Source: Callaeas wilsoni (taxonomy: Eukaryota; Chordata; Aves; Passeriformes; Callaeidae). Taken from it: 64,000 bases of DNA. The notes below the pieces were generated by a model. That model was given only the letters and a program-made list of their open reading frames with translations. It ran no database searches and was not told the origin of the DNA. Shown here piece by piece: positions 34,447 through 47,000 of the stretch. The translations under genes were made by a program, and so were the position numbers. The stretch spans positions 1 to 64,000 of the forward strand of contig VWPU01003241.1 of assembly GCA_013398955.1 (NCBI GenBank). The letters run 5' to 3'. Numbering within the stretch: position 1 is the stretch's first letter; each line of letters opens with the position of its first letter.

Positions 34447-34896
34447 CTTAGGGTTAGGATTGAGAGCATCAAAGAGCCTACGGCTCCAGGAACATTGGGG
34501 CTGGAAAAGGCATGCCAAGGGGATCCCAGCAGGGCCCCAACACTGCTGGTCCTACATCTTTCTAATGGGGACCTCAGCTGCAGTGACAAGATGCCCTGGG
34601 GGTTCGTTTTAGGCTTCAGAGGAGCCTACAGCTCCAGGACACTGGCACTCAAAAAGGCATTGCAAGGGCATCAAGGCAGGGTATCACTATTGCCAACTCC
34701 ACAACTTTTAATCTGTGCCACCTCTGGCAATGAAGACCTCTGGCCCGGTGTCAAGCTGTCATTACGGTTAGGCTTAGGGTTAGGGTTGAGAGTGTCAAAG
34801 AGCCTGGAGCTCCAGGAACACTGGGGCTGGAAAAGGCATGCCAAGGTGATCCTAGCGGGGCCTCAACGTTGCTGCTCCTACATCTTTCTAATGTGC
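34447..34896 (+). repeat. Degenerate repeat with telomere-like TTAGGG core
   Basis: Two units of about 124 bp, at 34447-34570 and 34773-34896, agree at roughly 110 positions by eye. Each starts with a TTAGGG-rich head (CTTAGGGTTAGG) and contains AAAGAGCCT, GCTCCAGGAACA and GGCTGGAAAAGGCATGCCAA. A third, more diverged partial copy sits at about 34609-34740 (GGAGCCTACAGCTCCAGG). The family could not be named. It may be subtelomere-derived satellite DNA or part of a retroviral insertion, since it abuts the pol fossil. Confidence 0.7.
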
Positions 34897-34899
34897 ACC

Positions 34900-36225
34900 A
34901 CCTGGTTTATTCTAAGGATTTTACACAAGATTCCTCCCTGTACCAACCAGGTACGGCAGGAGCGCCTGCTGGGAGAGGCGATTTGGTCACAAGGTTGGCA
35001 GAAGGGAATCTCTGAAACTAATGGATGGTCTCCTCTAGACAAGTTGGAAGAGGTGGTATTGCAGTGCCTGGACAAAATGTCCAAGAAACCAAGTGCAGAG
35101 AAGCGTAATATGAGCCTGGGCACACCTGCTTTAATTGACATAGTTGGAGAAGAAAGTGTGCTAAACACACCAAAATAGGAAACTGAAAGCTCTGCTCCTT
35201 TTAGGTGCACAGGGGAGTGGCGGCTTGGTTTATGCTGGACAGCTCACTGATAATGGACACAGAGACATCTGTCGATGGTAGCTGCCAGACCCAAAAACCA
35301 ATTACTAACGTTTTTAGTGGATGCCAGGGCTCAGATATCAGCCCTGACTAAATAAGATGCCACCACTTGAGGAGCTGTCCCATCCAAATGGCCTTGCTTG
35401 TAGTGAATGTGTTAGGGGTGTCCAACCAGTAACTACCACTGCAGTTAGTCTTATGTTACTGGGAGAAGAAGCTAGCATAACTGCTACCATGGCAACAGGG
35501 CACTTCCCTTTAAGCTTATTAGGACTGGGTGTTTTGAAAGGGAGAACTTGGCGTGACGATCTGGCGCGGCAGTGGTCCTTTGGAACCACCAACCACCAAG
35601 TTAGACTGTTGCAGATGGCCCCAAATCTTTCTCCTTCAAAACTAACAAATGTCAAACCCTATCCACTGCCCTTGGGGGCCTGGGAGGGAATTGCCCCAGT
35701 CCTAGTGGACTAGAAAAAAAGGGAAATTGTTATCCTCTCTCACTCACCCTCCAGTTCCCCGGTATGGCCAGTGTGAAAACCAAATGGTAAGTGGAGATTA
35801 ATCGTAGATTACTGCCACCTCAGTGCTGGCACAGACCCCTTAACAGCAGCCATACCAAACATCATTGAGCTCACAGTCACCATCCAGGAACAAGCACACA
35901 GGGTCATGACCACTACTGATATTAAAGACGTGCTTTTTATGGTGCCGTTGCAGCCAGGGGATTGAGATCAGTTTGCCTTTGTGTATGGGGGCAACCATAT
36001 ACCTTTACTGGGCTTCCTCAGGGGTACAAGCATTCACCCACCTTAGCTCACTACGTGCTGGCAAAAGAATTGGAAAAGATACCAGCAGAAGAGAGAGTGA
36101 AAGTTTACCAGTACATTGATGATATACTCATAGGAGGTAATCATAAGGAGGAGATTGGGACTACCCAGAATAACATCATTGCTTACCTCGAAGGTTTGGG
36201 GTTTAGCTGCTCACTTGTGAATCAT
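34900..36225 (+). pseudogene. Endogenous retrovirus fragment: broken protease and reverse transcriptase region
   Basis: An aspartic-protease remnant at 35314-35340 reads LVDARAQIS, where active enzymes have D-T/S-G, so the catalytic triad is altered. Downstream frames resemble the pol amino-terminal region, with K-P-N-G-K-W interrupted just upstream by TGA at 35774-35776 and another TGA at 35963-35965. A frameshift near 35985-35995 precedes LPQGYKHSPTLAH and the polymerase box YIDD at 36112-36123. The LPQG and YxDD boxes are diagnostic of retroviral reverse transcriptase. RNase H, integrase and envelope were not found, and no LTR was identified at its ends. It is a defective fossil. Confidence 0.85.
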
Positions 36226-39200
36226 CTGTGGTGTTAATGCTGTGATTCTAAAAACTTTGCATAGATAATTGTGTCTATTTGACATCTATATTGTCTGTAG
36301 AGTTTCTTAGCAAGGGTCTCATCTGAGATATCTGACTTGTTTCAACTTTTGTGTGTGCAAGTTCTGATATTGCAACTTTTCTGACTGGGTAACTTACAGA
36401 AGTAAAATTATTCCGCTGATGTCAATGTTTGAGTTTAAATATTTTCTGTATAAAGTGTGTGATATTCCCTCAAATAGTGCTGTGTCTGTGATTGACTCTT
36501 CTGGCAACCCTGTTTGCTACAGGACCTGTAAAGTGAGAGCAAAAAGGGAAGAAAGGCAGGCAAGGCACATCTGAGGTGGTTTTTTTCATGCATCAGTAGG
36601 AATTATTTTATATATTAGCCTAGCCTAAATTCACTACAGTTTATTTAAATAAAGTGGTATGTAAAGTAATTATGCATATTTTAGTGAGTAGCTGTATCAC
36701 AAAGATAGTTTTGAAATGGTGAGGAGAAATTAGAAACCTTTTTTTGGGGGGGAAATGAATTAAAAATGACTGTAAGTGGAATGGACTGTCATCATGCAGT
36801 CTCTTTCTGTCAGATCAGTGCCCTAGTCAGTCTCTAGTTCTGGGGAACACCAAATTTTAAATTGACATGAAACATGTCTGAAAAATGCATCTTTGCACAG
36901 ATGTTATAAATTATGACAACAAGCTTGTGTCTGGTAGTGCCAGAGGTGATGCTTTCAGCTGCACAGTTAACAACTTCTGTCCTTGGTGGAAAAATGGTAC
37001 ATTTCACTTATTTTTGTAATCACTATTTCACATTTTTCTGACGGTGTGCTGGAGTCAACCCAACACAGCTTTCTGTACAGCTTCATCTGGAAAATATATT
37101 GCACGTCCACATCCTCTTCCATACTCATGCTGGTATTTTTAATGCACAACTAAAGATCAGGTATTCACAGATGAGTTCCCAGCAGAGGCCAGGTCCTCTG
37201 GTGTGGACGCTCACCGAGAGGACAGTCCCTGGCTGCTCATACTAAACATAGATGGTGTCTGTAGTGGAAGGGCCAGAAACGTGACAACTTTTCACTGGAG
37301 CTGGGTGAGCGTGGGCAGTGTGGCAGGCAGGGAACAAGTCATCCTCTAATGGAGAGCTGTGAAATCTGGATTGGTGGACCATGCCAACACCATATGTTTT
37401 CTTTCCTTGTACCCTGAAGTCCTTACATTTGCAGTTCTGAGTCACCTTCCCTAGGCTGGGCTTCTGCAGCCCTGTGGCGTCCACCTCAGATTGGGCTGTG
37501 GTTCAGCAGAGACTCTCTGAAGTCAGGGCTGTGTTTGAGGTAAGTTCAGTGACTTTGTTGACAACTCAATTGGTTTTATTCTCTACCAGAGCCTTAACTA
37601 CCTTTCAGGTGTCTCTGTCTTGGCACTTGTATTTGATGGGAATGAGGAGATGCAAATGTCATGTCTGGGATGTGCTTGAGGTCAGGTGTGTGAAGGTGTA
37701 TCTGATTTCTAACTTCTGATAGCGCCAGGGCTTTTCTCTGCACACCTGATAACAAAATGGTTCTACCACCTGTACTATACTGGAGCTTCTCACAAACACA
37801 CTTTCAGGCTGTGGAGAACAAAGTTTGTGTTCTTTGCTATCAGGTGCTCACCTTTTTTCAGTACCATACACTCTCCTTTACTTTCCACTAAATGTTTCCC
37901 TAAAGCTCTTAAGTCACTGTGACCTGTATGTTACCACATGCTACTTGTTTATTTTGTTGGTTTTGTTTTTGTTTTTTAAGAATAGAACATACTTTTAAAT
38001 CAATAAAAGAAATATCTACTACAATACAAAAAATGTCCACAGCAGTTCCTGGAATACAAGGAAATTAAATATGCTTCTTGTAAATAGTTCCTTCTCTTGT
38101 AGATCCAAATTATAAATAAAATAAATAAGAAAAACATAAATACACATGCCAAGATACAGCAATTATTAAGAAGAAATATTAATCATCTCCACCTCCATCC
38201 TCATATTGCCTAAAGCTATTAATTAACAAATTAAATACTACTACTACAATGCAACTTTCTCAACAAACAAAACTCTTGCTGCCCTGGACTGTGTTTGGGT
38301 GCTTTATGGGCCATGTTAACTGCAGGGGCAGGTACCACAAATGCTCACTCTCTTAATTACACCTAATTCAGCAAATGGACTTTTCCCAGTGTCTGTCCAT
38401 CATCCTTATTTTTGTTTTGTTTAGGAAATGAGACCAAAAAAGAGAACCAGTGATTGCTGTTCTCCGTACTCTTTGAATGTATGTATTGCTATGCAAGGGA
38501 GCAGTCCCACCGAATTTACTAGGCTTACCTACATGTGTAAAAATACACTTATGGGTTTCTGGCAGGATTTCTATGGGCTGAGGAGGGGGCTGAAGTGTGC
38601 TTGGTGGTATTTGTAGAAGGTGTTTCAGGAAACTCTTGACCATGGCTCCAGCTTGGTTCAGTCATAGAGGACCTGATGTTGGCAGGGTCAGGGTGCACAG
38701 ACTATTGCACTGGATCAATGTGCCAGGCTCTGATTTAAGGGTGGGGTGGACTCCTGTGAGAAACCTGCTCTGGTGCTGTTCAGGTGTGCAGCCTTCAGTG
38801 GGTGTCAGCACTGCTCTCGCATGCGGGGCAGAGAACGCACGGTCGATACTGGGTCACCACTGCCACCATCACTGTGGTTCACAGTTCACAAGGAACTGTG
38901 TTCTCCTTCTTTCCCAGGAGCTAGAAATAAAAGCAGGAGAGCAGAGCATCCCTGTCTTAGACTGCTGGGCCAGAGAAGGTCTTTTACATTTGGTAATGAG
39001 GAGGGAGAGTCTGCATGATTTCAAGGGGCAAAGTTGTCCTCTGACTAGTTGAGCACCTCTGAAGGAGGAGCCTGTGACTGAAGCAGCAATGGACAGCTGA
39101 ACAGGAGGGCTGACAGAGGTATTTCATGAAGGTATAGTGCCTCTCTCTCCTTGGTAGACTCTGGACTGAGTTGGCTCTAGCAGTATGAAAAGTCACAGTA

Positions 39201-39332
39201 CCTTTTTAAGTAAGAACTTCTATGTCCATCCCACTACCATTTCTACCATGTCCAGGCCTAAATAGGTTTTCCCTGCTGCCCTCCTTGCAGCCATCAGGAC
39301 CATATGCTCTGTAAAGCTACTGGGCTGCTCCA

Positions 39333-39338
39333 TTTATT
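39333..39338 (-). terminator. VXN: Candidate VXN polyadenylation signal
   Basis: The plus-strand sequence TTTATT reads AATAAA on the minus strand, about 1.5 kb beyond the VXN stop. An alternative, ATTAAA at 40331-40336, would give a 490-base 3'UTR. Either is positional inference. Confidence 0.3.
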
Positions 39339-39907
39339 TTCCCATTCCATGAACTTTGGTTCCTCAGCTGTCAAGCTGCAAAGCTTTCCTGTGTGCTGCT
39401 CCACCCTGCTCAACCCAAAGCCAGAAGACCTGGCTGCCTTTCCCTCCCATCCACGTGTTCCCTTGGTACTCCTGAGCTGGTGACCCCTGGCCAGGGCCAG
39501 CTGCCCCTCACTACCATGGCACTGTCTGTGATGGCATCTCAGTGCATTTCACTGCACTGGCTGCAGGCAAGCAACTTTCAGATGGGAGCTCCTTCCGTCT
39601 GCTGCTGTCACAGAGTAAGATCTTTGTTTTTAATTTACACTTTGGTGCACTGGCAGTTAGATTAGAGGTCATCATTGCTATGAACAACAGGAGATACGCC
39701 TCCTCCAACTTTAAATATAAAGTTCTGTATTTAGAGAAACCAATGTTTTTTATAATAACTAGGAGAGCACTCACAGAAAGCAAGTACTGCTCATGACTAA
39801 TATAATATTGTCCATAACAGTGGTGAAAACTTTTTTTGTAAAACTGTTTCATTCTCTTTTTTTGAGAGAAAAAACTGAAGGGGACCTGACCAGCAATTTC
39901 TAAATTG

Positions 39908-39926
39908 AAAAAAAAAAAAAAAAAAA
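39908..39926. repeat. Poly-A tract (19 nt)
   Basis: Uninterrupted A run preceded by CTAAATTG. No attached retroposon was recognised. Confidence 0.85.
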
Positions 39927-40822
39927 GACAAAATTTGTAAAAGCAAATTCCATTAAATCCATCTATTCATAAGCACAGGTCTCTTACATGCAAATATCTC
40001 ATACTTAGTCACCTAGTTACACCATTTACACATTTTCGTTCCTTCCCGTATTTTATGCCCTTAATGTAATATCCTCTACCACATGGGTAGAGGGTAAGTT
40101 GCTGACTACCCTTTCACTTATACGTGGGTTCTATGGCAGAAAGTATGCCTTGAGGTTATCCTGCTGCTCATAGTTTGATCCAGCAGGACACCTTAAAACA
40201 CAAATCACTTGTCACATAGCAAAGTTTGGTACATATGTTTGCAGACTTGCTCAGTTCTGGCCCATTGTTTTAGAATTTTTGCATCTCTTACTCCTGCCTT
40301 GAAACATCAAAACTGAAGGAAAAAAGATGTTTAATATGTGTCATTCAGCCAAGCATATCGCAAGATGAGGTTTTTATCTCATGATATGAGAGGGGAAAGA
40401 CAACAAGCAGTGGGGCACAAGTGAATCCCTGGGATTTAACGGCACTCTGTAATCAATCTGTTGCCTTGCAGGAATACACAAACCTCTTTGTAGGCTTTTC
40501 TTGTTGCAAGTCCGAGCTCATTCAGACAGGACATAGAAAATGATGAATGGGTCAGCAGCAGTCTCAGCATCATTGAGTCAAGATGTAAATCTAGTGGGAT
40601 AGTTGGGATTTTAGTGTAATGCAACAAGGAAAGGCCATTGAGTTGCATCATATTCACCATTTTTACCTTTGTTAGCCTTTCTCCCACTGTTCTGAGGCAA
40701 TGGCATCAAGTAATAAAAAGGATATCATTTTCCTGGATGAGCTGTGTCTGTTCCCTCATTGATCCCAAAGCACCTTGTCCTGCTAAAGGACCTTCTGCCT
40801 TTCCAAGTGATGCTGAGCCTTA

Positions 40823-41009
40823 TCAGTCCGCCTCAAAGGCACTGTTTGTTGCCCCCAGGTACTCTGACTTCTTCTTGTGCTTCATCCACATCTTCCTCAG
40901 GAGGCTGGGTGTCCCACAGAGGTTGCTTCCTGTCAGTGGTAGGGAAGCTTCTGCTCCTGGTGGCAAAGCCAGGTCATACTCTGTTGTTTTCCTCCAGCGC
41001 TGCCTGTGG
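40823..41009 (-). CDS. VXN: VXN coding exon 6 and stop (residues 140-201)
   Basis: It follows acceptor TTTGTTAG; a second AG six bases on (CCACAG) would break the frame. It encodes TTEYDLALPPGAEASLPLTG, then LLRKMWMKHKKKSEYLGATN and SAFEAD, nearly identical to the human C-terminus. The stop TGA is at 40825-40823. Confidence 0.95.
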
Positions 41010-44000
41010 CTAACAAATAAAACACAGATGTGTACAGAGTGCTTCTCCCTGGCCCTTCTTCCCTGCTTATGGCAACCAGCCCCTCAGAACCAAGAGCTGC
41101 CTGGCTGAAAAGGGTGCCTGTGCCTGGCCCATCCCTGGGACTGCCAAGTCTGGAATGAGCAGGGGCTCTGTGGGTCAAGGGGCTTGATGTTGCAGCTGCC
41201 ACCACTCAGCTTGGTGCCCTTGTTCCCTCACTATCAGAGGGACACTCACACAAGGGGACAGGCTACAAGTGGGACCACGCTAAATGCACCCTCTCTATCA
41301 ATTGCCACCCAACAAGGAGTGGGGGGATTGCCCAAGGAGAGAGCTGGGCCCTTCCACCATCGTCCCAGGGACCATGTGGCAGTGCTCAGAAGTGGTGAGC
41401 TCCACTGGCTGAGGTGAACTTACATCTCTGTGTATGGAGTGCGAGGACACTGTGACAATGAGCTAGTTACTGTCCCTCAAGTAACAATGGTGGCATCTCA
41501 AATCCCACCCAGATCCATGTCTGGGTTAACTGTCTGGTGATGAGTGCATTTGTACTATGGTCAAGCTGTTCCATAATTAGACTTAAAGACATAAATTATT
41601 TTTTTCAGTTAATTACATTTTCTAATTACATTTTAGGGCAAATATGATAGACTTCTTAGGGGGAAAATACTTTTATTTTTAATTAAGATGATTTTTTCCT
41701 AGTGATAAAATAGAGCTGTAATGGGCACTGAGATAGCTGTATAAATGGCCACTGCTGATAATAAAATCCGCATATCTTTTACCAATCTCTCCCTGCCTTT
41801 GGGAAACAAGAGGCATGGCTGAAGGGTGGGAAGGGACTTACTCTTCCGTAGAAGTGCGGTTGCGTGTGGGCGAGCCTGTGACAGCCACAGCTTTCACTGT
41901 GATACGGGCAACTGGAGATGGAGGAATCTGTGGGAGGATAAAGCACATCATTAGGAAATGCCACTGATGAGTAGGGACACCGGTTCATCCGAGGAAAGAG
42001 ATTGTTTTAGGAAAACCAATAAATACTGTAAATCTCTTAACAAGAGAAAGCAGGTTAAGGATTTGACTGCCCAACTCTCACCCACACAATTACCAGTTGC
42101 TCACGTGAATGTTTTCACTGAGCTCAGGACAGGACTTGTATGAGCGAGAGTTACACCTCCCATCAAAGAAGGGAGGCTTGCAGAACTTTTTATTCCCTAG
42201 TTTTTATGTTTAGCTTCCTGAGGCAGTGAGGTTTTGTGCAGACTGAGCAGCCTGCCTCTTGCAGCTCCCCATCTCTGCGGCTGCCTGGGAAGCAGATGTC
42301 TCAGCCATCACAGTTCCTTGAGCATTCAGAGATGTTTTTCTGTTTTGTTGGGTGCTGCTCTGTGTTGTGGGGTGCCCTGGTTATGCTCCAGTACTGCCAT
42401 GGCCCCACAAGTACCTAATCATCAATTTCCTCCTTGTCTTATTTGATCATAAATTGCCCACCAGAAGTGAGTCACGTTTTCCCATAAACAGGTCTCTGAG
42501 AATATCATATCCTCCAAGATGGTAAGTTAAAGTGTGAGTTGGCCAGAAACAGAAAAAAATGTCAAAACTTGTGAGATGATCTCATTATTTCAGGCAATAA
42601 GCACACTTACTGATTTTACTGGCAATCCTGAAAAAAATGTTCATATTATTGTCACTACCATAACTGGTCTTAAGCTTTCTAGGGCTATTTCTCATAGGAT
42701 TAATTTGAGATTGGGTACATTTAGGTGTGTTTTTCAAGTAACCTAAGACTTAGAGATGTTTGAAATCACTTTTGCAGGCATCCTTTGAAATTTAACTGTG
42801 TTAATTATTGGTGGATTCAATTAGATTCATTACACTAAACAACATTAGTTTTAACCATCCTTAAGTATTGTACTGTTGTTTCTTAAGTGTAGCCCAGGTA
42901 TCAGCTAGAAAGCATGCTGGAGCCATCCAAAAGAGCCTCTGAAACCATGAAGTTTTGATAGCATGGTCTGGTGTTGGCCAGAAACTATTCAAAATAATTT
43001 TTTCTCTTTGAAAAAGTTAGTTTTTCTTAAATGTAGGGACTTTGAAAAATAGGGGAGGATTGTAAGACAAAGAAGGGAGGGAGAACATTTTAGCAAAGAT
43101 AAGTAATTCCTAACCAAAATATTTTTTCTCTCTATTAGAGAATACATTTTGGGGGTTTGTATGATAATTTTCCCATCAACTCTTTATTGAAGTTTCTGAC
43201 TTCTGCAATTATCGTGTCAGGTTGCTGTTCTGGAGAATACAAATTACTTGATGCTTGTGCCACTTGAGAAATTAATTTTTTCCCAAGTTATGAAATTCCC
43301 TGAGAGACAAGAGGCTAATTTCTCTCAGCTCTTGCAGGTGGCTGAGCATCCAGAACAGGAGCCTGCCTGTGTCTGTCCCAGCACTCTTCCTGGTTTCTGA
43401 GGAGCAGTCCTCTGTCCTGCGCCGGTCTCTGCTCCCAGCTAAGGGATCCTCTTGCATAAATTATGTTTTAAGCTTTAACAAAGGCTGTGAAATCTGCAGG
43501 TGCTGCAACAGACTGACATGCTGTTGCTGTGGGACATGCTGACAGGTATGAGGTTTTAAGACACATTGGTAGTTGGTCTTGCTCTATTTGCTTACCAAAG
43601 ATTTTCCATCCAACAGGTGATTGTAGGACTTGGATGACTCTGGTTCAGTAATTCCCACTGCAAAGCATAAGAAACGTGACATGAGCTGCAATTATCCCAT
43701 TGGCACATCTTGTATGAGAAACCTCCTTCCGTGCAGTAAAACCCAGATATGGACAGAACCCAGATACAGGTTATGATATCCAGATTTGATTATAGCCAAA
43801 AGAGCAGAGTTTTCTTTACTATGATCATCTATAGTGATGTCAAAATAAGTGATTGTGGAACTGCTTAAGTCATTCTGGAAAGTCTCTCAGCTTGCTCCTA
43901 GACTTTTCTAATGAGATGATGAACTGTCTTTAGCAGACCAAGCTAAGTGGGAGCCCTTTCCCCCTCTGTAAACACTCGCGTATCTCTACAGGCAAAGAGC

Positions 44001-47000
44001 CCAAATGCTCCTCCTCAGCCCCCACTGCAGGTTGGTCCTGCCTAGGAGATCATTCTCTCCTTTCTGTATTTCTCTGGAGAGTTATTTTAAACTGGACAGA
44101 GGTGTGTGCTATGTCTACCCTGTCACAGGGAGGGATTTTCACCTTTCTGCCTGTGGCTGACTGACATCTCTCTCTCTGCTGTCCTCAACTCTGAAGGTTA
44201 CCCTTCAGTTTCAAGTAATTGCTCATCCGATAACTTATCCGTGGATAAATGCTCACTGACATTCCTGCTCACCGTGCCAAGGAAATAAATGAGTGAGGCA
44301 TGCGGATGCCAGATTTTTTCATGAAGCCAGATCCTCATATTTGGCTGTGGGAATGTGGACCTCTCTACTGCTGTGACCAATGGAGTAGAAATAATGACAG
44401 CAAATATGGAAATAGCCAGGGTGCTGCTTATAGTGCTGTCTCCAACATGACTTAGCAATCGGAACTGTCTTCTCCTTCTGGGGGCAATATTTGACTATGA
44501 TAAATATCCTAACCAGCTTCTCGCTTCCCGCTCCACCCCCCTCCAGTAATTCCATTAGGTACCTTACTGTATCCCTCACGTCAAAGTTAATGCAATTACC
44601 TCCTCTCATCTTGCATATTAGGTACTAACAGTATTCAGCAAGTGGATCATCAGTGCTTCAGCTAATGCCCATATTTTTTTCTTTTTATTTGGTTTTGTTT
44701 TCTCTCATATTGTCCGATTCTTCCCTTCAGCCCGTCCTTCTTTTTATTAGATATAGAAAATGTTCTTGCAAACTTTTAGCAGAATATCTAAGCAAAAGAA
44801 AGTACTTATGGCTTCAGGTGTGTAGTTGCTGCCCTTAGGGCAGTGGTGGCTGGATGCAGTGTGAAATCCACTTTCAGAAGTGCCTTCTCACATGCTGGAA
44901 TAGACTGACCTTCTGCTTTGCTATTCGTGCAGGATTTCTGATGGTAGCAATAAACATGCTAGTGGCCTCATCTGTGTTCTTTTATTTGTTTGTTTGTTTG
45001 TTTTTTGTTCTAATTTAAACTTAGTTTCTACGTTCTGCCTACTCATTTCCCTTTCTCCCCCTATGAGGCCTGTTTCCCCCTCTTCTGCTCTTCTTTTTAG
45101 ATTTCTTCAGCTTTTCTCTTGTTTGCACCTTTCTGTCACCCTTTACCTCTCACCTCCCCAAACAGCAGAGACCAGCAGTCCCTCCTTTCTGCCTCTCTGG
45201 CATCCATCCTGTACCCTGTAGCCAGTCCCAGCCACTGCTCCTCCTGTCCCTGTTCCAGTCCTGAAGCTCCAGTTCTTTTTTCAGCCACATCTTGGCTCTG
45301 GTCCTGATTTGAGATCTTTTCCTATGGTCCTAGGCTCAGTTTCTTCCTTCCCAGTTTCCCAGGTCCCGCTCTTGTTTGGTCTGTTCTTAATGGGATGGCT
45401 TGTGTGCAGCGTGGTTGCAGACCAGCGATGTGAGGAACATGCACCTTCATGGACCTGCTTTAGAGATTTAGCACCTTTTCGCACCTAAATGTCCAATCTC
45501 TCTTGGAAAAACATGCCATGTGGGATTTCTTTAAAGGTGTATGACTTGACTGCATCTGGGTGATTTTTCAAAGGAGAGCAAAAGATGTGTTTTTGATTAA
45601 AAGGCCATCCCATGTGAAACTGCACAGCCCTGTTCCAGCTTCAGTCTTCCAAACATAACACGCCAGTGTTGGAGGAGCTGAATGACCACTCTGTTTATGT
45701 TTACTCATCTCCTTGGTTTTGTATTGGCAAGCTCTATTTTTCCTTCACGATTTCTCACAAATATGCTGAACAAGTTTTGGTTGCCAAAAAATCAGGTCTG
45801 TGGCTGACATCCAGAATCTGAAAATTCGTCCCAAATGATTATGTCCTGGCTAATTCTAAGCAACCGAACAGGGATCTTATATAATAAGATGACTCAGGCA
45901 AACTCAATAATTTACAATTTATCATCTCTAAAATATTGTCAGGGAGTGTTTATGACTGAATAAATTGAGCAATGCCACGGTCATTATCTCATTAATTCCA
46001 CTGGGTATTTTAAGCATGGAATTATCCTCCAGGTACATAATAAAGTGCGCGCCTCGCCGCGAACTGGAAGACTGCAATGTCCAAAAATGTTCTACCGCCA
46101 CGGCAGAACACAGCCCTTTCCCTGGACTTACCGTGCTGGGCAGTGCCCTTGGTGGGGCAGGCTGCCCGCTGCCCGCCCGGCAGGCAGCCCACGCCCCGCG
46201 CCTCCTCCTCACCCCTCGCCCCGTACAGCACCTGCAGGAGGTCGCCCTGCTGGGGCCGGCGGTCCGATATGGCTACCACCTACGGGGCAGAGGAAAACCA
46301 TCCCGTTACACCCGGCCCTGGGGATTAGGTGGTCTGTCGAGGTCATGGGGGAGCTGAAAGGCTGCTTGTTCTTCCTATTGCTTTGCTGTCATCCAAAGGG
46401 GATTTTGTCAGGTGGGGACTGTGGGATTTGTGGGATTTTGTTTGGCTCCAGCTTCTGTGCTGTGTATAGAAGTATGGGAAAATCCTGCTGGGTCTTTCTG
46501 GGACCCAGCTACTTTGTTGCACCTTTCTGCATTCTCCTCAGGAGACTGAAATGTGTTCCTTTCCAAGCTCTACTGAATAGGGTCTGCCTCTGAGACAGCT
46601 CAGATTTAACTTCTTATTGCATCACATCTTGGGCAATCAGTCCAACTTACGCAATGTGAACTAAAAATGCTGTTTCCTTATGTCTCTCCTGTCTTTTGAA
46701 CTTACTTACATTTTGTACCTAGTAAATGACTATACAGAACATGAGGCAGTGAGGAATTGTGCTCCTAGAGATTAATTTTCACAAACGTTAGTTCACACAA
46801 ACAAAACTCACTGACAGCTGCAACTTCGAGCATCAGCCCCCCTCCTCGTATCTCCAACAGTCCCTGAAAACAAGCGTGAACAAAATCAAGTTCTTTTCTA
46901 ATCAGTTACGACTAAGCCACGGCACTCACTGTGCTGCCACAGGCAACTATTAGTTATTTTAACATGGTTTTTTTAACCTATTTTAACCTGGCAACTGGGC

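Larger units (their letters stand above)
36226..40822. other. Intergenic interval and proposed VXN 3'UTR
   Basis: No coding exon was recognised. The part nearest 40822 should be the VXN 3'UTR on the minus strand. Possible minus-strand poly(A) signals are ATTAAA at 40331-40336 and AATAAA at 39333-39338. A run of 19 adenines lies at 39908-39926. Confidence 0.5.
41010..46131 (-). other. VXN: VXN introns 3 to 5
   Basis: The intervals 46131-43658, 43595-41928 and 41841-41010 flank exons 4 and 5. A TTTG simple repeat lies near 44984-45003. No repeat family or extra coding exon was recognised. Confidence 0.75.

Noticed and set aside
34495..35178. 227-codon plus-strand open frame taken as a gene.
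   Set aside because: Its first half is the telomere-like repeat and its second half runs into the retroviral fossil.
42613..42629. A 17-nt microexon candidate for VXN on the minus strand (GATTGCCAGTAAAATCA between TTTTTTTCAG and GTAAGT), which would also fit the reading phase between exons 3 and 5.
   Set aside because: The 62-nt exon at 43596-43657 fits the same phase and encodes VGITEPESSK...GKSL, matching human vexin. The microexon adds no conserved residue.
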